Positions 17,655 through 26,598 of a stretch of 64,000 bases of DNA are shown here, in pieces (the stretch's first letter is position 1; each line of letters opens with the position of its first letter). The notes beneath the pieces were generated by a model that saw only the letters and a program-made list of their open reading frames with translations, ran no database searches and was not told the origin of the DNA. The stretch comes from Sellimonas catena (GTDB taxonomy: Bacteria; Bacillota; Clostridia; Lachnospirales; Lachnospiraceae), in NCBI RefSeq assembly GCF_045063725.1, contig NZ_CP173695.1. The stretch is one strand, 5' to 3'. A program made the translations under genes and the position numbers.

Positions 17655-17993
17655 AAAAAGTGCCTTTTTATGGGCACAGAAAGGATTTTTGCTCTATTCA
17701 ACTGTCAAACTCCCGGAAATTCATCATCTGATTCTTTAGATTACAATCCTATTCTTTATTATTGACAGAAATGCTGTTCAGGCGTATACTTACAAACAAT
17801 ATCTGACATCATTCAGGATGTCATTTTTTCATTCATCCCGATTCAGGGAAGTATTCCAAATTAATATTTTACAAAACAGATTTGTACTCGGAAAAGCAGT
17901 GCGTGTAAAAGGGAAGTGGTCGTTAAAAGAGAATTTTATCTTCGAATCAATTGAATTACCCCGGAGATTTATGTACAATAAAAGGAGAAACAA
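17655..17993. other. AT-rich intergenic stretch before the Rpn-type gene
   Basis: It contains a short hairpin (GTGCC at about 17660 with GGCAC at about 17675) and no gene I can support. The end holds the AAAGGAG ribosome site of the next gene. Confidence 0.6.
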
Positions 17994-18842
17994 ATGCAGA
18001 AAAACAAAATAAAACCATTAAAGGATTTGAGGCTGTTAGACCGTTTTCTGTTTGCTGAGCTGATGGAAGATGAGGAATGCAGCAAAGAGGTGCTGGAAAT
18101 CATTTTAGGGAAGGATATCAGCCTGCTTTCCAAAGAACAGACAGAAAAAGAAATCAGGACAGCCACATGGCTGAAGTCGATCCGTCTGGATGTCTATTCT
18201 GTTGATGAAGAAGGAAATATCTATGATACAGAAATGCAGCAAAACTGGAGGGATGACTTAGAAAAGCGAAGCAGGTATTATCAGGGATTGCTGGACAGTT
18301 CCCTGCTGGTTCCGGGAGAGCAGAGTTATAATGCATTAAATGATACGTATATCATTATGATTATGCCCTTTGACTTGTTTGGAAAAGGAAGATATCAGTA
18401 CACAGTAAAATCATTCTGTAAAGAAGACAAAGAAATCGAGATACAGGATGGAGCAACACGTATCTTTCTAAATACACATGGAAAGAACAAAGAGGAAGTG
18501 CGCCCGGAACTGATTGAATTTCTGAATTATGTAGAGAATACCAATGAACTGCAGGAAGCAATGTTCCATAGCGAAAAGGTAACAAAGATCCAGAAAGCTG
18601 TGCGGCAGATCAAATCCAATGAAGAGATTGGAGTGAAATATATGCAGAAATGGGAAGAAATCGCAGAAGCACGTGCAGAGGGGCGAACAGAGGGACGCGA
18701 AGAATATACTCTTGAATTAATTCGGAAAAAGCAGGAAAAGGGGAAGAGCCTCGCACAGATCGCAGATGAGCTTGAAATGACCGAAGAGGAAGTGCAGAAA
18801 ATTCTGGACAAGTATACCGAAACAATTCAATCCCAAATCTGA
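17994..18842 (+). CDS. Rpn-family PD-(D/E)XK nuclease / putative transposase
   Basis: This 282-residue protein has the nuclease core in its first half: FLFAELMEDEECSKEVLEIIL, then SIRLDVYSVDEEGNIYDTEMQ (Asp about residue 66 and the E-x-Q pair about residue 80). This is the catalytic pattern of the PDDEXK transposase-like family. The C-terminal quarter is Glu/Arg-rich (ARAEGRTEGREEYTLELIRKK) and resembles the tails common in this family. E. coli Rpn proteins stimulate RecA-independent recombination; the role in Clostridia is unknown, and they are often multi-copy and mobile. AAAGGAG sits 6 bp before the ATG. It is likely intact. Confidence 0.85.
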   Translation: MQKNKIKPLKDLRLLDRFLFAELMEDEECSKEVLEIILGKDISLLSKEQTEKEIRTATWLKSIRLDVYSVDEEGNIYDTEMQQNWRDDLEKRSRYYQGLLDSSLLVPGEQSYNALNDTYIIMIMPFDLFGKGRYQYTVKSFCKEDKEIEIQDGATRIFLNTHGKNKEEVRPELIEFLNYVENTNELQEAMFHSEKVTKIQKAVRQIKSNEEIGVKYMQKWEEIAEARAEGRTEGREEYTLELIRKKQEKGKSLAQIADELEMTEEEVQKILDKYTETIQSQI

Positions 18843-18972
18843 AAAGGAATCAATAAATAATAAATCATCATTTTTTTGAAATCCAGACCAGCGTCTCCAT
18901 GCACCCATTACTTGACTTCCGGATATGCTTTTCGATATAATACACGAAGAAAAACATAAAGGGGAGCAGGGT

Positions 18973-19464
18973 GTGAAAGAAAAGAAACGGATGTGGACAA
19001 TCCTCGTGGCTGTCTGGATGGTCGTGATCTTTTTGTTCTCGGCGCAGCCGTCCGACGAGTCTTCTAAAGAAAGCCTTTTCGTGGGCAGGATGGTAGGCCA
19101 GATCTTCGTAAAAGATTTTGAAGAATGGCCGGAAGAGGAGCAGGAGGCATTTGCAGAGGCAATTAATTATCCGGTCAGGAAGACGGCTCATGCGACGGAG
19201 TATGCCATTCTTGGCATTCTTGTGTTTATGAGATGCCGTTGTCAGGACACATGGGGCAGAAAGCGGATGATTGCGACTGCGTGGGGAATCAGTACAGCTT
19301 ATGCGGCAACAGACGAGTTTCATCAGATTTTTGTCCCGGGACGGGCAGGAATGGTGACGGATGTGATGATTGATTCATCCGGAGCACTGGCGGGAATTCT
19401 GCTGGCGGCTTTGGCTGGATTTATTATAATAGGTAGAAACAGGAGAACAGAGTATGGAAGTTAA
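18973..19464 (+). CDS. VanZ-like membrane protein
   Basis: The start is GTG 18973, with AAAGGGGAGCAGG upstream; an ATG at 18925 lacks a ribosome site. The 163 residues include an N-terminal helix (WTILVAVWMVVIFLFSAQPS), the family block VRKTAHATEYAILGILVF (about residues 70-87), and TDEFHQIFVPGRAGMVTDVMIDSSGA. The last is the VanZ motif with conserved E, H, D and G residues. It ends in a C-terminal helix. The gene overlaps ispH by 11 bp, so expression is coupled. The conserved position before ispH-rpsA suggests a housekeeping envelope role, which is unproven. Confidence 0.85.
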   Translation: MKEKKRMWTILVAVWMVVIFLFSAQPSDESSKESLFVGRMVGQIFVKDFEEWPEEEQEAFAEAINYPVRKTAHATEYAILGILVFMRCRCQDTWGRKRMIATAWGISTAYAATDEFHQIFVPGRAGMVTDVMIDSSGALAGILLAALAGFIIIGRNRRTEYGS

Positions 19465-20362
19465 ACTCGCAAAAACGGCGGGGTTCTGTTTTGGGGTAAA
19501 ACGTGCTGTAGACACGGTTTACGAGCAGGCCCGGCAGCGAAAGGAACGGCTGGACGCCGGCGAAGAAAATGTGCCGGATATTTATACCTTTGGTCCGGTC
19601 ATTCACAATGAAGAGGTCGTAAAAGATCTGGAAAAGAAAGGGGTCAAAGTGCTCCGGTCAGAAGAAGAGCTGATGGAGCTCCGGGAAGGACATGTCATTA
19701 TCCGTTCTCACGGAGTCGGAAAAACCGTTTATGATATTCTGGAAAAAAATAACATCGGGTACACGGACATGACCTGTCCATTCGTGAAAAAAATCCACGA
19801 TATTGTGAAGCGGGAAAGCGAAGCAGGAAAGTACATTATTATCATTGGAAATCCGGAACATCCGGAGGTGAAAGGAATCCGCGGATGGGCCGGAAACCGG
19901 GTGAGCGTGATCGAAAGTGAGGCGGAAGCAAGGGAATTTTGCCTTGGGAATACAGAATTAAAAGATGAGTCAGACAATAAAATCTGTATTGTCTCGCAGA
20001 CGACATTTAATTACAATAAATTCAAATATTTAGTTGAAATTCTTATGAAAACGAGGTATGATATAAGTGTTTTAAATACAATCTGCAATGCCACAAAAGA
20101 GCGTCAGACAGAGGCTGAACATATTGCAAACGAAGTGGACGCGATGATTGTGATCGGTGACAAACACAGTTCCAATACCCAGAAATTGTTTGAAATATGT
20201 AAGAAGGCATGTGAAAATACGTACTACATACAGACTCTTGACGATTTGAATATGAATCAATTAAAGTTAAAGTCCGTGGAAGCAGTAGGTATTACAGCAG
20301 GGGCATCCACGCCCAATAATATAATTGAGGAGGTTCAAAATAATGTCAGACTTAACTTTTGA
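19454..20362 (+). CDS. ispH: 4-hydroxy-3-methylbut-2-enyl diphosphate reductase
   Basis: The enzyme makes IPP and DMAPP from HMBPP in the last step of the MEP isoprenoid pathway. The 302-residue protein shows the three iron-sulfur cysteine sites: AGFCFGVKRAV (about residue 12), DMTCPFVKKIH (about residue 99) and CNATKERQTEA (about residue 199). It also has RSHGVG and the TAGASTP segment near the end. It overlaps the VanZ gene by 11 bp and rpsA by 20 bp. In many Clostridia IspH and ribosomal protein S1 are one fused protein; here they remain separate but overlapping. Confidence 0.95.
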   Translation: MEVKLAKTAGFCFGVKRAVDTVYEQARQRKERLDAGEENVPDIYTFGPVIHNEEVVKDLEKKGVKVLRSEEELMELREGHVIIRSHGVGKTVYDILEKNNIGYTDMTCPFVKKIHDIVKRESEAGKYIIIIGNPEHPEVKGIRGWAGNRVSVIESEAEAREFCLGNTELKDESDNKICIVSQTTFNYNKFKYLVEILMKTRYDISVLNTICNATKERQTEAEHIANEVDAMIVIGDKHSSNTQKLFEICKKACENTYYIQTLDDLNMNQLKLKSVEAVGITAGASTPNNIIEEVQNNVRLNF

Positions 20363-21434
20363 ACAAATGTTAGAGGAATCTTTTAAGACAATACACAATG
20401 GAGAGGTTGTAGAAGGTACAGTAATCGATGTGAAACCGGATGAGATCATCTTGAACATCGGATACAAAGCAGACGGAATTATTTCCAGAAGCGAATATAC
20501 AAACGAACCGAACGTAGACCTGACAACCATTGTATCTGTTGGAGATTCCATGACAGCGAAAGTTTTAAAAGTAAACGACGGGGAAGGCCAGGTATTACTG
20601 ACCTACAAGAGACTCGCAGCTGAAAAAGGAAATGAAAGACTCAGGGAAGCATTCGAAAATAAAGAAGTACTCAAAGCGCCGGTTACACAGATTCTTGGCG
20701 GCGGCCTGAGTGTTGTTGTTGAAGAAGCACGAGTATTTATCCCGGCAAGTCTTGTATCAGATACATATGAGAAAGACCTGAGCAAATATCAGGGACAGGA
20801 GATTGAATTTGTAATCAGCGAATTCAATCCGAGAAGAAACCGTATCATCGGTGACAGAAGACATCTTCTTGTTGCTGAGAAAGCAGAAAAACAGAAAGAG
20901 ATTTTTGCAAACCTGCATGCAGGTGATACAGTAGAAGGTGTTGTAAAGAATATTACAGATTTCGGTGCATTTATCGATCTCGGCGGAGTAGACGGACTGC
21001 TTCATATTTCCGAGATGTCCTGGGGACGTGTCGATAATCCGAAGAAACTGTTCCATGTAGGAGAGACAGTAAAAGTACTTGTAAAAGATGTTCACGATAC
21101 AAAGATCGCATTATCTTTGAAATTCCCGGAGACAAATCCATGGCTTCACGCAGCTGAGGATTATGCAGTGGGAAATGTCGTAACAGGAAAAGTAGCCAGA
21201 ATGACAGATTTTGGTGCTTTCGTAGAGCTGGTACCGGGTGTTGACGCACTCCTTCATGTATCTCAGATTTCAAGAGCGCATGTTGAGAAACCTGCAGACG
21301 TTCTGAAAGTCGGACAGGAAATCACAGCGAAAGTCGTTGATTTAAACGAAGAAGAAAAGAAGATCAGTTTAAGCATGAAAGCGTTAGAGCCGGCTGCTGA
21401 GGAAGCAAAAGAGGAAGTTGCAGAGGCAGAGTAG
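20343..21434 (+). CDS. rpsA: Ribosomal protein S1 with four S1 domains
   Basis: The start ATG 20343 has GAGGAGG 7-13 bp upstream, inside the end of ispH. The 363 residues hold four OB-fold S1 repeats at about 16-85, 100-165, 186-255 and 270-345. The third and fourth have the clear pattern ITDFGAFIDLGGVDGLLHIS and MTDFGAFVELVPGVDALLHVS (given in part). The shorter Firmicutes form lacks two of the E. coli repeats. It ends in an acidic Glu/Ala tail (EEAKEEVAEAE). The protein binds mRNA at the ribosome. A terminator follows 40 bp later. Confidence 0.93.
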   Translation: MSDLTFEQMLEESFKTIHNGEVVEGTVIDVKPDEIILNIGYKADGIISRSEYTNEPNVDLTTIVSVGDSMTAKVLKVNDGEGQVLLTYKRLAAEKGNERLREAFENKEVLKAPVTQILGGGLSVVVEEARVFIPASLVSDTYEKDLSKYQGQEIEFVISEFNPRRNRIIGDRRHLLVAEKAEKQKEIFANLHAGDTVEGVVKNITDFGAFIDLGGVDGLLHISEMSWGRVDNPKKLFHVGETVKVLVKDVHDTKIALSLKFPETNPWLHAAEDYAVGNVVTGKVARMTDFGAFVELVPGVDALLHVSQISRAHVEKPADVLKVGQEITAKVVDLNEEEKKISLSMKALEPAAEEAKEEVAEAE

Positions 21435-21475
21435 TACTACCGGTTGTGATGCATATATAAATGCTGCAGAGTAAA

Positions 21476-21509
21476 AATAGAGGCTACTTGCTTTAGTCTC
21501 TATTTTTTC
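21476..21509 (+). terminator. Terminator after rpsA
   Basis: AATAGAG-GCTA and TAGT-CTCTATT form a stem with the T run TTTTTT at its end. It separates rpsA from the rnf operon. Confidence 0.8.
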
Positions 21510-21552
21510 ATGTTTTTACATATGTTAAAAAAAGAACGAGGAGGAAAAAAAG

Positions 21553-22872
21553 ATGGGACTTTTAACTTTCAAGGGTGGAATACATCCGAATGATGGAAAA
21601 AGTCTGGCCAAGGACAAGGCGATTGTCGAAGTCCTGCCTGAAGGAGATCTGGTCTTTCCGCTTTCGCAGCACATTGGTGCTCCGGCAGCCCCGATTGTCA
21701 AGGTCGGAGATCAGGTTCTGAAAGGACAAAAGATTGCAGAGGCCGGAGGGTTTGTCTCTGCCCCGGTCTATTCATCTGTTTCCGGAAAGGTGAAGGCGAT
21801 TGCTCCGTACTTTACACCGACCGGGGGAAAGGTTTCGTCCATTATTATTGAGAATGACGGGACCTATACGGAAGCTGAAAGGCTGAATACCAGGTCGCTG
21901 GATCTGATTACCAAAGAAGAGATTCTGAATCTGATTTCAGAGGCCGGAATTGTCGGAATGGGCGGTGCCGGATTCCCTACAAGGGTGAAGCTTTCACCGA
22001 AGGAGCCGGAGAAAATCGAATACGTCATTGCAAACTGTGCGGAGTGTGAGCCGTACATTACAGCCGACTACCGCAGAATGCTGGAAAATCCGGAAGAGCT
22101 TGTAGAGGGGATGCGCGTGATTCTGAAGCTTTTCGATAATGCAAAGGGTATCTTTGCGGTGGAGGATAACAAGCCGGACTGTATCGCGAAGCTGGAACAG
22201 CTGACAAGCGGTGAGCCGAGGATGGAAGTGGTCAGACTGATGACCAAATATCCGCAGGGCGGTGAGCGCCAGCTGATCTATGCAGTGACAAAAAGAGCCA
22301 TCAATTCTTCCATGCTTCCGGCGGATGTTGGATGTGTCGTAGACAATGTGGAGACAATCATTCACATTTACGATGCGGTAGTCAACGGAAGACCATGCAT
22401 TGACCGTGTTGTGACAGTCAGTGGAGATGGAATTGCCGAACCGGGCAACTTTAAGGTTCCGCTTGGCATCAATCAGCAGGAGCTGATCAAGGCGGCAGGC
22501 GGATTGAAAGGGTCTCCTGAGAAAGTGATTTCCGGAGGACCGATGATGGGATTTGCCATGTTTACTCTGGATGTTCCTGTCACGAAAACTTCTTCATCGA
22601 TTTTATGCCTGACAAAGGATGAGGTGGCAATGTATGAGCCGTCAGCATGTATCAACTGCGGCAGATGTATTGACGCATGTCCGAGCCGTCTGATCCCGTC
22701 CAGACTTGCAGATTATGCAGAGCGTCATGACGAGACGGCATTTGAAAAAGAATTCGGTGTGGAATGTATGGAATGTGGTTCCTGCAGCTATGTCTGCCCG
22801 GCAAAACGGCAGCTGAAGCAGGCGATCAGCTCCATGAGAAAGACCGTTCTGGCGAACAGGAAGAAAAAGTAG
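21553..22872 (+). CDS. rnfC: Rnf complex subunit RnfC (NADH-binding, 4Fe-4S)
   Basis: RnfC is a peripheral subunit of the membrane ferredoxin:NAD oxidoreductase that pumps Na+ or H+. The 439 residues include the N-terminal RnfC barrel sandwich (about 1-110), an FMN/NADH-binding region with GIVGMGGAGFPTRVKL (about 135-150) and NCAECEPYITADYR. Two ferredoxin motifs follow: CINCGRCIDACPSRLIP (about 372-388) and CMECGSCSYVCPAKR (about 410-424). AGGAGGAAAAAAAG precedes the ATG. It is the first of six genes in the order C-D-G-E-A-B, with no gap larger than 24 bp. Confidence 0.96.
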   Translation: MGLLTFKGGIHPNDGKSLAKDKAIVEVLPEGDLVFPLSQHIGAPAAPIVKVGDQVLKGQKIAEAGGFVSAPVYSSVSGKVKAIAPYFTPTGGKVSSIIIENDGTYTEAERLNTRSLDLITKEEILNLISEAGIVGMGGAGFPTRVKLSPKEPEKIEYVIANCAECEPYITADYRRMLENPEELVEGMRVILKLFDNAKGIFAVEDNKPDCIAKLEQLTSGEPRMEVVRLMTKYPQGGERQLIYAVTKRAINSSMLPADVGCVVDNVETIIHIYDAVVNGRPCIDRVVTVSGDGIAEPGNFKVPLGINQQELIKAAGGLKGSPEKVISGGPMMGFAMFTLDVPVTKTSSSILCLTKDEVAMYEPSACINCGRCIDACPSRLIPSRLADYAERHDETAFEKEFGVECMECGSCSYVCPAKRQLKQAISSMRKTVLANRKKK

Positions 22873-22891
22873 AAAGTGAGAGGTGGACAAA

Positions 22892-23833
22892 GTGAACGAA
22901 CAGTTTAATATTTCGGCATCTCCGCACATACGGGCCAAAGACACTACAGAAAATATCATGCTGTGGGTGATCATCGCGCTTCTGCCGACAACCCTTTTTG
23001 GAATCTGGAATTTCCGTGATCAGAATGCGTGGATTCTTGTCGTGGTGACAGTGGCAGCGGCTGTGCTTACGGAGTATCTTTATGAGAAGCTGATGCATAA
23101 AAAAGTGACAATCAAAGACATGAGTGCGGCAGTCACAGGACTTCTGCTGGCACTGAACCTTCCGGCGTCCGCTCCATGGTGGATGGGCGTTCTGGGAGCC
23201 GTATTTGCGATTCTGATTGTCAAGCAGCTCTTCGGAGGCCTGGGACAGAACTTTATGAACCCGGCTCTTGCTGCAAGATGTTTCCTCCTGATTTCTTTCA
23301 CAGGAAGAATGACATCCTTTACATATGACGGTGTAACCGGAGCAACTCCGCTTGCAACCATGCGTGCGGACGGCTCCATTGCCAACGTAGACACAATGAA
23401 AATGTTCATCGGTCAGATCCCGGGAACAATCGGTGAGACATCCGTTATCGCGATCATGATCGGTGCGATTATCCTTCTTCTGAAAGGAATCATTGATCTG
23501 AGAATTCCGGGATCCTATCTTGTGACATTTGTGATCTTCATCACAATTTTCGGCGGCCACGGATTTGACTGGAGCTTCATCACCGCGCACCTTTGCGGCG
23601 GCGGTATCATGCTTGGCGCATGGTTCATGGCAACAGACTACGTGACAAGCCCGATCACGAAGAAAGGTCAGATTATTTACGGTATCCTTCTTGGTATCCT
23701 GACAGGACTGTTCCGTCTTTTCGGAGGATCTGCAGAGGGAGTTTCCTATGCGATCATCATCGGCAATATCCTTGTTCCGCTGATCGAGAAGGTTACTCTT
23801 CCAAAACCATTTGGTAAAGGAGGAGAGAAATAA
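22892..23833 (+). CDS. rnfD: Rnf complex membrane subunit RnfD
   Basis: The start is GTG 22892 (MNEQFNISASPHIR), with GAGAGG upstream; an upstream GTG at 22883 would overlap that site. The 313 residues hold about eight to ten membrane helices. The Thr in GVTGATPLATMR (about residue 155) is the expected site of covalent FMN attachment by phosphoester bond. ASPHIRAKDTTENIM at the N-terminus is typical. It is part of the ion-pumping core with RnfA and RnfE. The next gene starts at the last base of its stop. Confidence 0.95.
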   Translation: MNEQFNISASPHIRAKDTTENIMLWVIIALLPTTLFGIWNFRDQNAWILVVVTVAAAVLTEYLYEKLMHKKVTIKDMSAAVTGLLLALNLPASAPWWMGVLGAVFAILIVKQLFGGLGQNFMNPALAARCFLLISFTGRMTSFTYDGVTGATPLATMRADGSIANVDTMKMFIGQIPGTIGETSVIAIMIGAIILLLKGIIDLRIPGSYLVTFVIFITIFGGHGFDWSFITAHLCGGGIMLGAWFMATDYVTSPITKKGQIIYGILLGILTGLFRLFGGSAEGVSYAIIIGNILVPLIEKVTLPKPFGKGGEK

Positions 23834-24441
23834 TGAACAAGATTATTAAAAATACAATTATCCTGACAATTATCACACTTGTTTCCGGAGTGGCTCTCGG
23901 CGCGGTATATGAGATTACAAAGGCTCCGATTGCCAACGCACAGGAAGAGGCAAAGCAGGAAGCATACAAACAGGTATTCGAGGATGCGGATTCCTTTGAT
24001 GACCTGGAGGTAGATGCCAAAGAGGCGGCGGAAGCTGTCAAGGCGGCAGGCGTGGATGACGGTGCAGAGATCAATGAAGCAGTCGAGGCAAAACAGGGCG
24101 GCGAAACGATCGGATACGTGATCACAGCTACCGACCCGAACGGATACGGCGGGGATATTCAGGTGTCCGTTGGAATCCAGAATGATGGAACAGTAAACGG
24201 AATCGCGATTCTTTCCATCAATGAGACTGCAGGACTTGGTATGAAAGCTTCCGAACAGGAATTCTACGAGCAGTATTCCGGCAAGCAGACCGATCATTTC
24301 TATGTCTCAAAAGACGGAGGCGAGGGAGAACAGATCGATGCCATCAGCGGTGCTACAATCACTACCAGAGCGGTGACAGGAGCGGTCAATGCATCTCTTG
24401 GATATTATCAGAATGTGTTAGGAGGCAGTGCAGATGAATAG
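23833..24441 (+). CDS. rnfG: Rnf complex subunit RnfG (covalent FMN)
   Basis: The 202-residue protein has one N-terminal membrane helix (IIKNTIILTIITLVSGVALGAVY) and an extracytoplasmic FMN-binding domain. The attachment Thr lies in DAISGATITTRAVTGAV (about residues 175-190), with the family D/E-S-G-A-T pattern. NETAGLGMKASEQEFYEQY is also conserved. Between residues about 35 and 75 is an Ala/Glu-rich segment. It overlaps rnfE by 8 bp. Confidence 0.95.
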   Translation: MNKIIKNTIILTIITLVSGVALGAVYEITKAPIANAQEEAKQEAYKQVFEDADSFDDLEVDAKEAAEAVKAAGVDDGAEINEAVEAKQGGETIGYVITATDPNGYGGDIQVSVGIQNDGTVNGIAILSINETAGLGMKASEQEFYEQYSGKQTDHFYVSKDGGEGEQIDAISGATITTRAVTGAVNASLGYYQNVLGGSADE

Positions 24442-25135
24442 ATGTGTCGAACGTTTATATAATGGTATTATCAAAGAGAATCCGACTTTCGTCATGATGC
24501 TCGGAATGTGTCCGACACTTGCGGTAACGACTTCCGCCATCAACGGAATCGGAATGGGACTCTCCACAACGGTGGTACTGGTACTGTCCAATATGATGAT
24601 TTCCGCACTTCGGAAAATTATCCCAGATTCAGTCCGTATCCCGGCGTTTATCGTAGTCGTTGCATCTTTCGTAACGATTGTACAGTTCCTTCTTCAGGGA
24701 TTTGTGCCAAGCCTTTATGATTCGCTTGGGCTTTACATTCCTCTGATCGTTGTAAACTGTATCATTCTTGGACGTGCGGAAAGCTACGCGTCCAAAAACC
24801 CGATTATTCCATCTCTGTTCGACGGCCTTGGAATGGGACTTGGATTTACATTTGGACTTACCTGCATCGGTATCGTAAGAGAAATTCTGGGAGCAGGACA
24901 GGTATTCGGTTTCCAGATTATGCCGTCATCCTATGAACCGATTACGATCTTTATCCTGGCGCCGGGCGCGTTTATCGTGTTATCCATGCTGGTAGCCACA
25001 AGAAACAAGATCATGAACAATATGGAAAAGAAAGGCAAGAAAGTTGTGAAGCCTCAGGGCGGCTGCGCGGAAGGCGGATGCGCTTCCTGCGGCGGATGTG
25101 CTTCTTCACTTTCTTCCGGTCAGGACAAGGAATAG
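24434..25135 (+). CDS. rnfE: Rnf complex membrane subunit RnfE with cysteine-rich tail
   Basis: The start is ATG 24434, 8 bp after AGGAGG; a GTG at 24428 is too close. The 233 residues have six helices, with NPTFVMMLGMCPTLAVTTSA near the N-terminus (part of the half-channel with the conserved Cys) and LGLYIPLIVVNCIILGRAE in the middle (the second conserved Cys). These are the shared features of RnfE/RnfA/NqrD/NqrE. After the last helix a cytoplasmic or external tail holds GGCAEGGCASCGGCAS, with four Cys in about 14 residues. Most family members that I know end without such a cluster. It could bind metal. Confidence 0.94.
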   Translation: MNRCVERLYNGIIKENPTFVMMLGMCPTLAVTTSAINGIGMGLSTTVVLVLSNMMISALRKIIPDSVRIPAFIVVVASFVTIVQFLLQGFVPSLYDSLGLYIPLIVVNCIILGRAESYASKNPIIPSLFDGLGMGLGFTFGLTCIGIVREILGAGQVFGFQIMPSSYEPITIFILAPGAFIVLSMLVATRNKIMNNMEKKGKKVVKPQGGCAEGGCASCGGCASSLSSGQDKE

Positions 25136-25147
25136 GAGGGGGAACAG

Positions 25148-25723
25148 ATGAAAGAATTATTTATCATTGCAGTAGGTTCTGCACTTGTTAATAACGTCGT
25201 GCTGAGCCAGTTCCTTGGAATCTGCCCGTTCCTTGGAGTATCAAAGAAGATTGAAACAGCGGCCGGTATGGGCGGAGCGGTTATTTTCGTTATTACGATC
25301 GCATCCTTCTGTACAAGTGTTGTATATGAATTTATCCTGCAGCCGTTGAATATCGAATATCTGCAGACGATTGTATTTATTCTTGTGATCGCCGCGCTGG
25401 TACAGTTCGTGGAAATGTTCCTGAAAAAGTCCATGCCGTCGCTTTATCAGGCGCTGGGTGTGTACCTGCCGCTGATCACTACAAACTGTGCAGTACTTGG
25501 TGTGGCTTTGAACAACGTACAGTATGAATACAACATTTTAAGCAGTGTGGTAAATGGATTTGCGACAGCGGTCGGATTCACAATCGCAATCGTAATCATG
25601 GCAGGAATCCGTGAGAAGACAGAACATAATGACGTGCCGGAATCATTTAAAGGAACGCCGATTGTTCTGCTTACGGCAGCGCTGATGTCCATTGCGTTTT
25701 TTGGATTTTCAGGTTTGATTTAA
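25148..25723 (+). CDS. rnfA: Rnf complex membrane subunit RnfA
   Basis: The 191-residue, six-helix protein is homologous to RnfE and inserts in inverse topology. It has NNVVLSQFLGICPFLGVSKK (conserved Cys near residue 25) and LGVYLPLITTNCAVLGVAL (second conserved Cys near residue 108). These cysteines are thought to hold a [2Fe-2S] cluster between RnfA and RnfE in the membrane. GGAGGGGG precedes the start. It is fifth in the operon. Confidence 0.95.
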   Translation: MKELFIIAVGSALVNNVVLSQFLGICPFLGVSKKIETAAGMGGAVIFVITIASFCTSVVYEFILQPLNIEYLQTIVFILVIAALVQFVEMFLKKSMPSLYQALGVYLPLITTNCAVLGVALNNVQYEYNILSSVVNGFATAVGFTIAIVIMAGIREKTEHNDVPESFKGTPIVLLTAALMSIAFFGFSGLI

Positions 25724-25739
25724 GGGAGGAAAATGGATT

Positions 25740-26525
25740 ATGACAGGTATACTCATTGCTGCCGCGATTGTCGGCGGTGTAGGTTTGTTCATCGGTGTCT
25801 TCCTGGGAGTCGCAGAAAAGCAGTTCGCAGTGGAAGTTGATGAGCGTGAAGAGGCAATTACCGGGGTGCTTCCGGGAAACAACTGTGGTGGCTGCGGTTA
25901 CGCAGGATGTTCCGGGCTTGCGGCGGCGATTGTCAAAGGAGAGGCTCCGGTCAATGCCTGCCCGGTAGGGGGCGCGCCGGTTGCCGCGAAAGTAGGAGCG
26001 ATCATGGGTCAGGACGCAGGAGAGATGACAAAGATGGTTGCTTTTGTGAAATGTGCCGGTACATGCGAAAAGGCAAAAGAAAATTATAAGTACACCGGAA
26101 CAAAGGACTGTGTCATGGTCAACATGATGCAGAACGGAGGACCGAAAGCATGTACATTCGGATGTCTTGGAGAAGGAAGCTGCGTGGCAGCATGTCCGTT
26201 TGACGCGATTCATATTCAGGATGGAATCGCGGTTGTAGATAAGGAAGCATGTAAGGCCTGCGGAAAATGTGTGGCAGCATGTCCGCGGCATCTGATTGAG
26301 CTTGTACCGTATGAGCAGAAACATCTTGTACAGTGCAGTTCCCTTGACAAGGGAAAAGATGTAATGAGTGTATGTTCTGTAGGATGTATCGGATGTAAGA
26401 TGTGTGAAAAAGTCTGCGAATTTGACGCGGTGACTGTTACAAATAATGTGGCACACATTGATCCGGAAAAGTGTACAAACTGCGGAAAATGCGTGGAAAA
26501 ATGTCCGAAGAAGATTATCAGCTGA
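25740..26525 (+). CDS. rnfB: Rnf complex iron-sulfur subunit RnfB
   Basis: RnfB takes electrons from reduced ferredoxin. The 261 residues start with a membrane anchor (about 3-25), followed by the Fe-S motif CGGCGYAGCSGLA (about residues 49-61). Three or more ferredoxin-type clusters follow: CTFGCLGEGSCVAACPFDAI, CKACGKCVAACPRHLI, CSVGCIGCKMCEKVCEFDA and CTNCGKCVEKCPKKI. The count of clusters is typical for clostridial RnfB. It is the last gene of the operon. No clear terminator is visible in the 70 bp before the next gene. Confidence 0.96.
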   Translation: MTGILIAAAIVGGVGLFIGVFLGVAEKQFAVEVDEREEAITGVLPGNNCGGCGYAGCSGLAAAIVKGEAPVNACPVGGAPVAAKVGAIMGQDAGEMTKMVAFVKCAGTCEKAKENYKYTGTKDCVMVNMMQNGGPKACTFGCLGEGSCVAACPFDAIHIQDGIAVVDKEACKACGKCVAACPRHLIELVPYEQKHLVQCSSLDKGKDVMSVCSVGCIGCKMCEKVCEFDAVTVTNNVAHIDPEKCTNCGKCVEKCPKKIIS

Positions 26526-26598
26526 TGACTACGGTCTGGCGATAGCCGGGACGGAAAAGAGTCACTGATCCCGTGAGGGCAGGAAGAGGAAAGAATCA

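Noticed and set aside
17951..17979. TTGAAT-17-TACAAT promoter in front of the Rpn-type gene
   Set aside because: The -10 ends directly at the AAAGGAG ribosome site, so the transcript would start inside or after it.
24428..24433. GTG 24428 as start of rnfE
   Set aside because: It lies only 2-3 nt after AGGAGG; ATG 24434 has the usual distance.
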